Below, one piece after another: positions 57,527 through 64,000 of a stretch of 64,000 nt of DNA. This stretch comes from a virus: the IMG/VR virus record IMGVR_UViG_3300047509_000037, positions 32,152 to 96,151 of that record; one strand, 5' to 3'. Positions within the stretch are counted from its first letter, which is position 1. Each line of letters opens with the position of its first letter. The notes below the pieces were generated by a model, which was not told the origin of the DNA, did no database searches, and was given only the letters and a program-made list of their open reading frames with translations. The translations under genes were made by a program, and so were the position numbers.

Positions 57527-58237
57527 CTATGATTTGTCCAACATGCTACCTTGGTTGCGGAAGTGCTGCAACGTTTGGTTGTACCGATGGAAAGCAGGCG
57601 TCGTAGCGGGCTTCCCAAAAAGTTCTTCGGCTTTCTTCTCGCTGATGACTCCCTTGAGAATCAACTGGAGAAGGCACGTGCGCCAGCCGCGATACTTCTC
57701 GGTGGTGGGCACGCCGTGCTCGTCGAAGCGCATGACGCTGAGTTCAGGTGCGAACCCAATCATGCACCAGCAGCCGACTTCCGGCGTCTGGTTGTCATGC
57801 TTCTGAATGACGAGCGTAATCTTTCCGGCTTGTGGATGCTGGCGATACCAGCACTTCACTCCGGCTTCACGCAGCTTGTTGATGAACACGACCGAGTGCA
57901 TGATGCGCCCGATTCGGTCCCCTGCGTACTTGTACTCCTCAGGAGTGACCCAGCGATATTCTTTCGCTGCGTTCTCCGAGGCTTCCTGCAATCGACAGAG
58001 TTCTTCTTGCGTTTGGCTCGACGGTTTCGCGTCACTCACGTTCTGAGCGTACTCAGCCATCGCTTCGAGCATCTCCGGGGAGTCGGTGTCGAGTTCCGAA
58101 TCGTAAGTCTCCCAAGGTGCGAGGTCGTTGGCGCGAGTCCCTTGCCGTGCCGCAATCTCCTCCGGCGTGAGGTTGGGAATAACAGCTTGTGGCGCAGCGT
58201 CTTCCCAACGCTGCATATATTCTTCGTTTGTTGGCAA
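57527..58237 (-). CDS. Hypothetical virion-operon protein
   Basis: 236 residues from TTG 58237 behind AGGAGGAAGG; the longer upstream frame has no ribosome site. Contains WVTPEEYKYAGDRIGRIMHSVVFINKLREAGVKCWYRQHP, GCWCMIGFAPELSVMRFDEHGVP. Also known from other phages near this position, but no fold recognised. Confidence 0.55.
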   Translation of the reverse strand: MPTNEEYMQRWEDAAPQAVIPNLTPEEIAARQGTRANDLAPWETYDSELDTDSPEMLEAMAEYAQNVSDAKPSSQTQEELCRLQEASENAAKEYRWVTPEEYKYAGDRIGRIMHSVVFINKLREAGVKCWYRQHPQAGKITLVIQKHDNQTPEVGCWCMIGFAPELSVMRFDEHGVPTTEKYRGWRTCLLQLILKGVISEKKAEELFGKPATTPAFHRYNQTLQHFRNQGSMLDKS

Positions 58238-58323
58238 CCTTCCTCCTAAATTGTGTCGGCTCTCACGCTGGCTCTCGAAATGGTGCGCGGAGAGCCGTCC
58301 ACAGTTGATGCGAGAATCCAGTC

Positions 58324-58665
58324 TCATTCCCCCGGGAGCAAGCCGTGGTGAGTGCTAGTGCTTTCCCCGCGTTCTAGACCGCCGGGTTCCGCCGTCGGCT
58401 CCGCTTCCGGTAATCCACCTTCCCCGGTGCCTGTTTCTGTTGCCGCATCAAATTCGCCGTTACAAAGTTGCTTGAACAATTCGTCGTTCGCTTGCGCCTG
58501 TTGAATCTGGTTTCGCAAGCTGGTTACCGAACCGCGCAGTGCGCTGTTCACACGCCGCAAAAGGCGGGCAGTGTTGCGCGAGACTTCTAGTTCTCCGCGC
58601 AGAATATCGTTGGACTCCACGAGTCCCGCGATGATGATGTCTTTGTCCTTTGTCCCCTCCGACAT
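58324..58665 (-). CDS. Coiled-coil protein
   Basis: 113 residues from ATG 58665 behind GGAGGAGCC. A helical middle (LLRRVNSALRGSVTSLRNQIQQAQA) and an acidic, Glu/Gly-rich tail. Possibly a scaffold or adaptor; not assigned. Confidence 0.5.
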   Translation of the reverse strand: MSEGTKDKDIIIAGLVESNDILRGELEVSRNTARLLRRVNSALRGSVTSLRNQIQQAQANDELFKQLCNGEFDAATETGTGEGGLPEAEPTAEPGGLERGESTSTHHGLLPGE

Positions 58666-58693
58666 AGGCTCCTCCATTTTCAATAAAGTAAAA

Positions 58694-58726
58694 GTGCTCA
58701 CTAAACTTTCTAGGTTTAGTGAGCAC
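58694..58726 (-). terminator. Rho-independent terminator
   Basis: A perfect 13-bp inverted repeat (GTGCTCACTAAAC with GTTTAGTGAGCAC) around a 7-base loop, followed on the - strand by TTTTACTTTATT. It ends the head-decoration transcript before the next gene cluster. Confidence 0.8.
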
Positions 58727-58741
58727 GATGTTGCGTCTCCC

Positions 58742-59299
58742 TTACGGGATTACCGTGACGATAATCTGGACGTAGATGAAGTTCACAGGTTCCGCTTCGT
58801 TGATGTCCGAAGGACCATTGCCAAGCGTATTATCGAAGGTCGGGAAAGAAACTTCGACAATCGCCTGACCGACGCCACGAGACGTAATCAGTCCGCTAGA
58901 ACTGACCGACACAATCTCAGCCGTGTAGCCCGCGAAGGCACTCGGCTTATACCACGCAGGCGGTGAACCCGCCGCGTTGTTGGGGTCGCCGTAAGATACG
59001 TAGACCGGGGAGCCGACCGGAGAGTATGCGTTGTTCTTCACGTCAACTTCGGTGGTGGTCAACTGGCAGGTGTTAGAGAACCCGCCCGCCGAACTCAGGC
59101 TGAGCGTCAGGGCGTATTGCGCGACCGGGAAAGTTCCGCCCGCCGTTGCACCGATACCCTGACCGTTGGTGCCCGATGCACCCGGATGAACCGTAGTCCC
59201 GCCGCTAGGACTCGTGATGCCCGTTCCAGAAACCTGAACGTATGCTGCTACACCCAAGCCGTCCGTGGGGACGTGTTGGGGATTGGGATTTCCACTCAT
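58742..59299 (-). CDS. Ig-like head decoration protein
   Basis: 185 residues. Gly/Ser-rich N-terminus, then beta strands typical of bacterial Ig-like (BIG-like) domains: FSNTCQLTTTEVDVKN, EIVSVSSSGLITSRGVGQAIVEVSFPTF, NFIYVQIIVTVIP. These coat capsids or fibres in many phages. Located next to the major capsid gene. Confidence 0.6.
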   Translation of the reverse strand: MSGNPNPQHVPTDGLGVAAYVQVSGTGITSPSGGTTVHPGASGTNGQGIGATAGGTFPVAQYALTLSLSSAGGFSNTCQLTTTEVDVKNNAYSPVGSPVYVSYGDPNNAAGSPPAWYKPSAFAGYTAEIVSVSSSGLITSRGVGQAIVEVSFPTFDNTLGNGPSDINEAEPVNFIYVQIIVTVIP

Positions 59300-59300
59300 G

Positions 59301-59924
59301 TTAAATTTCCTTTTCTGCGAGGCTCTTAGCCCGCGTGAGAATCTCGGTGACTCTCATGTCCACAAGCAGAGACGGAATCTGGTGCCCATAAGCCCTCGTC
59401 AACGCCATTTCCAACCAAGCACGAATCGAAAACTTTGACTTGCTGGCTTGACATGACAACATCGAACTTTCGGGATGTGAACTACAGCAGGGGACGAGGT
59501 TGCCGGGAATGTGACCGAGAGACGAATCAATGCGGTCTAAACCCCAAACTTTTCCTTCATCGGGAACCCGACCGCAATAAGTACACGGTCTGGGATTTCC
59601 CAACTTGTCGAGGTAATAGTGAACTGCCTCGGTAGGGTTGGAGAACCCGAAATCACGTCCTGCCACTTTGTCTGCCCAACGCATTCCAAGATACCTCTTA
59701 CGAAGTATCTTGTAATATCCGTTTGACATCTGTTTCGCACGGTTAGAAAACTCCATGCCCGCCCGCGTGTATCCTACGAGCGTCCCATCTTTTCGCCACT
59801 CAACTGCCCAGTATTCTACCGTCTCTACGGGAATTCCCGTTCGGTCAGATATTTCCTGTCGGCTTCGTCGTTGACGCAAACCTTCTAAAACTTTTTGTCG
59901 TATTTCTTCAGTGTGTGCTTTCAT
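59301..59924 (-). CDS. HNH endonuclease with N-terminal helix-turn-helix
   Basis: 207 residues. SRQEISDRTGIPVETVEYWAVEWR is a helix-turn-helix; CTYCGRVPDEGKVWGLDRIDSSLGHIPGNLVPCC carries the HNH D-R-x-D block. Sits between two head genes as a free-standing nuclease. Confidence 0.75.
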   Translation of the reverse strand: MKAHTEEIRQKVLEGLRQRRSRQEISDRTGIPVETVEYWAVEWRKDGTLVGYTRAGMEFSNRAKQMSNGYYKILRKRYLGMRWADKVAGRDFGFSNPTEAVHYYLDKLGNPRPCTYCGRVPDEGKVWGLDRIDSSLGHIPGNLVPCCSSHPESSMLSCQASKSKFSIRAWLEMALTRAYGHQIPSLLVDMRVTEILTRAKSLAEKEI

Positions 59925-59953
59925 CTTCTCTCCTTAATAGAGAACATGAAAAC

Positions 59954-59976
59954 AGGGCGTGATTAAGGCACGCCCT
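59954..59976 (-). terminator. Terminator after the major capsid gene
   Basis: AGGGCGTG (59954-59961) and CACGCCCT (59969-59976), loop of 7. On the - strand GTTTTC follows. It lies between the capsid and the HNH gene and may limit downstream transcription. Confidence 0.6.
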
Positions 59977-59998
59977 ATTTTCGTCGTTGCCGTCAGGG

Positions 59999-61027
59999 TT
60001 AGCTGATTGCAGACGCAGCGTCGATTTGACGCATACGGATTGTAGTGTCGGGACCGAGTGACGTAGTAAAATGTACGCGATACGCAGTCCACCCCGGAAT
60101 CAAACCTTCGGGGTCTGCAACACTCGGTGCGGCGTTCTGCACGATGTTGCAGGAGATGTTGCGCCAGTCGCCATCACCGTAAGCAGTGTCCTGCTTGGCT
60201 CCGAGGTTGATGGAGAAGATACCATCGCGCCCGAAGATGTAGGTGCGGAGAGCCGTCAGACCAGTCACCCCTTGGAAGTTCGAGGTCTTGGTCACGAGGT
60301 TCGTCTGGAAGAACCGAACGCCGCTGGTCGGCAGTTCAATCTGTTCCATCAAATCCACGCTGACGAGTTCGTCCATGCGTTGCTGACCCTCGACAGTGTG
60401 CTTCAGAATGTCGATAGGGCTGTCGTTGCTGTTGTCAGCCAGCACGTCGCCAAGGGCGAACGGGTGGATAACTCCGGCGAACGCTTTCCCGCCGTCGAAC
60501 GGCATGACCGAGCGACCCGCAAGCGACTGAACGCTGTTACGGATTTGGCTCAGGGAAAGAGCGGTGAAGCTGGAAGTGCTGGAAGCAGCCAGTTTCACGA
60601 GCACGGATGCGTCAATGCTGTTCGCGCCGTCAGCAGTTGCACGGACGAGAGCAGACAGGGACTCACCGAGGCGGTACGACATTTCCTTCGCGCAATTCTC
60701 GACGGTGTTGTCAATCGCCGTAGCGAGGGACAGAGACGAGAAGTTGGCGTAGTCAGCGTACTCACCAATGGTCGCGGTCGTGGTCAGCACGTTGAGGCTG
60801 AGGGACGAACCGACGGTGCCTTCGGTTGCTTGGACAGTGTTGGCTGCCAGAGGAACGTACATGTACAATTCGTACTGGTTGCCGCTGCCCACAGGCAGTT
60901 CGAGGCGCTCCGAGCAACGGATGAACGGAGTGTTTGCCTTCAGGTTCTCACGGAACTTTTTGTCGTAATACTTCACCGTGGACTGGGGCAGGTTAGAAAG
61001 CTGGTTTCCTGCGGGAGAAAAACTCAT
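59999..61027 (-). CDS. Major capsid protein (N4 gp56-like)
   Basis: 342 residues. STVKYYDKKFRENLKANTPFIRCSERLELPVGSGNQYELYMYVPL is the N4-gp56-family start, with EGTVGSSLSLNV next. The rest (SLAGRSVMPFDGGKAFAGVIHPFALGDVLADNSN) follows the HK97-fold order of that family. It would form the capsid shell. Scaffold and portal genes lie just upstream. Confidence 0.85.
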   Translation of the reverse strand: MSFSPAGNQLSNLPQSTVKYYDKKFRENLKANTPFIRCSERLELPVGSGNQYELYMYVPLAANTVQATEGTVGSSLSLNVLTTTATIGEYADYANFSSLSLATAIDNTVENCAKEMSYRLGESLSALVRATADGANSIDASVLVKLAASSTSSFTALSLSQIRNSVQSLAGRSVMPFDGGKAFAGVIHPFALGDVLADNSNDSPIDILKHTVEGQQRMDELVSVDLMEQIELPTSGVRFFQTNLVTKTSNFQGVTGLTALRTYIFGRDGIFSINLGAKQDTAYGDGDWRNISCNIVQNAAPSVADPEGLIPGWTAYRVHFTTSLGPDTTIRMRQIDAASAIS

Positions 61028-61048
61028 GTGAGTTTATCCTTGTTTGGT

Positions 61049-62212
61049 TTAGACAGTGGCTCCTGACTTCACTGCGCGGGCTTTTGCCGCTTCAGCTTCG
61101 AGCCTGTTGACCGTCTTCTGGAACTCCGGGTCACGGAGCGCCGCACGGTACTGCTCTGAAGTCATTCTGTCAATGTCTCGCAGAGTAATCGAAGACCCTC
61201 CTACTCCGGGCGTTGTGACGCCGGATGAGGCTGAAGAAATTGATTCATTCAACCCTGAGGGTACGTGACTCTGTCGCTTTGCTTGCGCCTGCGGTTGCGT
61301 CCCCAATCCGGGGGTCGTCGCTGGCAGTGCCTGCGGGTTCGGCACTTCTAGTTCCACGGGCACAACGGCAGCGGGGGCTGCGGTCGGCACGAGTGATACC
61401 TGTTGCACATCAGGTGCTTCTTTGAGCAATCCGGCTCCAGAAAGCGTGTCTTGGGCGAGTTTGAAATTTGCTACGGTCGGAGCGAGGTTTCGCTTGCCCA
61501 TCCAACGCGTAACGATTTCACGGTTCTCCGGCGAGTCAACATAACCCGAACCGGAGTTCACAAAGTCGATGTAGTTCTCGACAGCGCGATTCTGAATGAG
61601 GCTGCGTTGCACTTCATTCAGCGTGTTGGCGACAACCGAAGGCTTCTGACCGAAGACCGACTCAATCAGCTTGTCGGTTGCGCTCGCGGTCGTCTCAGGA
61701 TTCACGAGTTCGCGGGCGATAGTGAACCGCTCATCCGGCGTCAAATCGCGGGACTTGAACTCAGGAACATTCTGAAAACGTTCTGCGGTATCGGGAACTG
61801 CTTCCTCGACGCCGAGCGCCTTCTCGCGGGAGACCTTACGAAGCTGGCGCAGAATCAATTCGTTCTGCTTGACCAGTTTGGTCGTGAGTTCATCCGGCGT
61901 TTTATAGATAATAACTTGCTTCCCACCGAGCGGGCGTCCATCAGCATCCATCGGCTGATACTCGTAACGCTGGTCGGGGAGTTCCGCAACCGGGGCTGCG
62001 ACTACGGGAGTCGGTGCCGGAGTGGGAACAATCGCGGGCGATGCGCCTGCGGGGGTTTCTTCGATGATGATGGTTTCACCATTCGCACGGGCAGCGGCTT
62101 CTTTGTAGAGCCGCTCAACCGTTGCGGAAAAATCGGGGTTGCTCCGAAGGTTCTCTTTGTATTCTTCGGAAGTCATCTTGTTTACTGCGTCGAGCGTGAT
62201 AGGTGTAGACAT
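61049..62212 (-). CDS. Scaffolding protein with duplicated ends
   Basis: 387 residues from ATG 62212 behind TGGAGGAG. Helical, Pro-rich middle; lies just upstream of the capsid gene as scaffolds do. Residues ~5-43 (MTSEEYKENLR...TVERL) and ~350-385 (MTSEQYRAALR...TVNRL) are homologous repeats of one motif at both ends. Function by position. Confidence 0.65.
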   Translation of the reverse strand: MSTPITLDAVNKMTSEEYKENLRSNPDFSATVERLYKEAAARANGETIIIEETPAGASPAIVPTPAPTPVVAAPVAELPDQRYEYQPMDADGRPLGGKQVIIYKTPDELTTKLVKQNELILRQLRKVSREKALGVEEAVPDTAERFQNVPEFKSRDLTPDERFTIARELVNPETTASATDKLIESVFGQKPSVVANTLNEVQRSLIQNRAVENYIDFVNSGSGYVDSPENREIVTRWMGKRNLAPTVANFKLAQDTLSGAGLLKEAPDVQQVSLVPTAAPAAVVPVELEVPNPQALPATTPGLGTQPQAQAKRQSHVPSGLNESISSASSGVTTPGVGGSSITLRDIDRMTSEQYRAALRDPEFQKTVNRLEAEAAKARAVKSGATV

Positions 62213-62232
62213 TTTCAATCTCCTCCAGATTG

Positions 62233-62562
62233 TTAGTTCGCATTCGCCCTTCGTCGCATCAGTTCTTTCTTCCACTGATGATTCCAACACAACGTTTGGA
62301 ATTTGCCATCCGGCAGACCTTGAGCTAAGACGGAGTCATACAAATCTTTCCGTCTTGAATCCACGTTTCCGTCATCTGCTACGTGGTCAAGAGTTAGTAA
62401 GTCCGGGTCGTTGACATCACAACCAGACCAACAGCATTTCAACTTCTGGTCCTTGCCGTAGTGGGCAAGAACTCTCAGTTTGTTCTCCAACCGATACTGA
62501 CGCCGTTGCGGTCGCATTTCTCGGTCGTGGGCACGTCGCGCATCTGCGGTCTTGTATGGCAC
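62233..62562 (-). CDS. HNH endonuclease
   Basis: 109 residues. YGKDQKLKCCWSGCDVNDPDLLTLDHVADDGN and GKFQTLCWNHQWKKELMRRR form the compact LDHxxxDG / CWNHQ HNH type. Inserted between scaffold and a small head gene. Confidence 0.8.
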   Translation of the reverse strand: MPYKTADARRAHDREMRPQRRQYRLENKLRVLAHYGKDQKLKCCWSGCDVNDPDLLTLDHVADDGNVDSRRKDLYDSVLAQGLPDGKFQTLCWNHQWKKELMRRRANAN

Positions 62563-62564
62563 AG

Positions 62565-62912
62565 CTAGTTCCAGTCATCCGTCAACGGTGGGTGCTCAGG
62601 ATTCTCCGGGGTGCCAATGCCTGCGGCGGCAACTGCTTCAAGGTGCAGCAACTCAGTGAGACGCTGCATCACGCCTGCATAGAACATGCCTGCGCCCTTG
62701 GCTACTGCATGATTCGCTACAATCTCCTGCGTGTTCGCAGTCGATGTGTTCAGCAACTTGATGTTGAGCAATCGAATCTCTTGCTCCATTAACCGCTGGA
62801 GGATGTCGAATCCTTCAGACCGAACTTGCGATGAAAGCACTTGTCGGTCGCGGTCGCTCAACTCAAAGGACAGTTCAAGACCTTTGATGTTTTCCTCCGT
62901 AATCTTGAGCAT
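62565..62912 (-). CDS. Hypothetical head protein
   Basis: 115 residues. Helical (SDRDRQVLSSQVRSEGFDILQRLMEQEIRLLNIKLLNTSTANTQEIVANHAVAKG). Between portal and scaffold in the operon; likely an adaptor or assembly factor. Confidence 0.5.
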   Translation of the reverse strand: MLKITEENIKGLELSFELSDRDRQVLSSQVRSEGFDILQRLMEQEIRLLNIKLLNTSTANTQEIVANHAVAKGAGMFYAGVMQRLTELLHLEAVAAAGIGTPENPEHPPLTDDWN

Positions 62913-62969
62913 TTCTCCTCCGAAATGGTGGACAGGGTGTCAGGTGAACCTGACGACCCCGCCCGTCTC

Positions 62970-64000
62970 TTACGCAACTGTAGGCAGTTGACCTTGCAGC
63001 CCACCCGCACTCGGCACCCCTTCAACCGCTTCGCTCATGCCGCTGGCTTTCGCCGCTTCACGAGTGATGTCGCGTTTGATTCGGTTGTCCGATGCTTGGT
63101 CTTCCAACTGTTGCTTCTGTTGGAACTTCTGCTGGTCGCTTTGCTGTTTCGCCTGCATTTGCATCTGCATCACCGCAGCCTTCGAGTTGGCATCGCGCTT
63201 CTTCTTCATCGCGTCTGTCATCGGCTTGATGATGTCGTTTTTGTTCTTCCACTCCGATGCTTCGAGCCACATGGAAATGATTGGCTTGAAGTCGATGTAC
63301 TCCTCATTGATGTCAGCCAACGATTGCTGAATCTGAGGGTTGTTGAGAATCTGAGTGAGCATAACCATCGACTGAGCCATCGTCCGCTTTGCAGCGAGAG
63401 ACGAACCCGCCAGAACCTCGTATTCGATTTGAGCGTCGTGATAGTCCTGAATGTTGAACTCGTTCAGGAAATCGTTGCCCATCTCTTTGCCGAGAATGTG
63501 GAGGATTGCCGCATCGGACATGACGTTGAACACGAGCATGTCGATGATGGACAGGAATGGTTTGAAGACCTGTTCGATAAAGTTGTCGAGAGGTCCGTCA
63601 AGTCGGGTCGCACTCGCGCCTGCGAGAATGTTTGCGCCCGATGCCGAGCGTCCCATACCAGACCGAGGTCCAGCGGAACTCCCTTGGACAAGCTGCTGGT
63701 CTGCGCCCGAAGACGATTCCGTAGCCTGTTCAGATTCTTTCAGCGCCGCCCAGATGTCGGACGGAACTTTCGGAGACTCCAGCAAGCGGTACGACTTCTC
63801 AACGTTGGTCACTGACATGATTTTGCCCAAACCAGTTTTGATGGTCTGTGTCGGTGCGTTGTCGTCGCGGTTGCGGAGGTAAACCGGGTTGACTCCGTAG
63901 CTCAGAATTTTGAGGATGGAGTTGATGGTGCCTTGGTCAACACGTTGGTTCTGACCAACGATGAGTCCGAGACCCATACCGTAGAATGCTTTCGGTCGGT
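62970..64000 (-). CDS. Portal protein, C-terminal part (runs off right edge)
   Basis: The open frame continues past the right edge. SSSGADQQLVQGSSAGPRSGMGRSASGANILAG, FIEQVFKPFLSIIDMLVFNVMSD, NDFLNEFNIQDYHDAQIEYEVLAG and a Gln-rich tail (MQMQMQAKQQSDQQKFQQKQQ) match the end of podovirus portal proteins. The portal forms the DNA-packaging vertex. Confidence 0.7.
   Translation of the reverse strand, partial: RPKAFYGMGLGLIVGQNQRVDQGTINSILKILSYGVNPVYLRNRDDNAPTQTIKTGLGKIMSVTNVEKSYRLLESPKVPSDIWAALKESEQATESSSGADQQLVQGSSAGPRSGMGRSASGANILAGASATRLDGPLDNFIEQVFKPFLSIIDMLVFNVMSDAAILHILGKEMGNDFLNEFNIQDYHDAQIEYEVLAGSSLAAKRTMAQSMVMLTQILNNPQIQQSLADINEEYIDFKPIISMWLEASEWKNKNDIIKPMTDAMKKKRDANSKAAVMQMQMQAKQQSDQQKFQQKQQLEDQASDNRIKRDITREAAKASGMSEAVEGVPSAGGLQGQLPTVA

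Noticed and set aside
60071-61066. 331-codon + strand ORF
   Set aside because: Lies opposite the major capsid gene, which has strong family features; no promoter or ribosome site for the + frame.
1-64000. CRISPR array
   Set aside because: No run of evenly spaced direct repeats was seen on reading either strand.

Overview
The window is part of the genome of a tailed double-stranded DNA phage with podovirus-like virion genes. This rests on an N4 gp56-type major capsid protein, a portal protein, two very large ejection-type internal virion proteins and a large tail protein. The host was probably a Gram-negative bacterium: the phage encodes a signal-peptide protein ending in an aromatic residue after an amphipathic strand (beta-barrel style), a lipoprotein and a Rz-like membrane protein. 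Base composition is moderately GC-rich. The genome appears to belong to an uncultured or poorly known phage; I cannot name the host.

Layout. Positions 1-28126 are transcribed rightwards (+) and hold about 70 tightly packed genes, many overlapping by ATGA or TGATG. They cover DNA and RNA metabolism (AAA ATPase/DUF1257/DUF2997 module, ATP-dependent DNA ligase, small tyrosine recombinase, PD-(D/E)XK exonuclease, ClpB-like ATPase, SF2 helicase, MazG-like hydrolase, RecA, RNA ligase), host takeover (GroES, kinase-like protein) and many zinc-ribbon microproteins. Positions 28123-64000 are transcribed leftwards (-). In order of transcription they hold portal, scaffold, capsid, connector and tail genes, a glycosyltransferase, internal virion proteins, cell-wall and membrane lysis genes, nucleotide-metabolism genes and a fibre. 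The two arms converge with stop codons overlapping in a CTAG at 28123-28126. Three tRNAs (Ala, Met, His) lie on the - strand and two (Leu, Trp-like) on the + strand.

Three things stand out. First, there are about 14 free-standing nucleases (HNH, endonuclease VII-like, GIY-YIG), several overlapping or sitting inside other genes; one splits a membrane-anchored peptidoglycan hydrolase. Second, two intergenic regions look like uncharacterised structured RNAs: about 190 nt just after recA, and about 275 nt next to tRNA-His. Third, two genes carry their own promoter and look like cargo for altering the host envelope: a beta-barrel-like protein at 27428 and a trypsin-like lipoprotein at 54839. No DNA polymerase, terminase, lysogeny repressor or CRISPR array is visible in this window.
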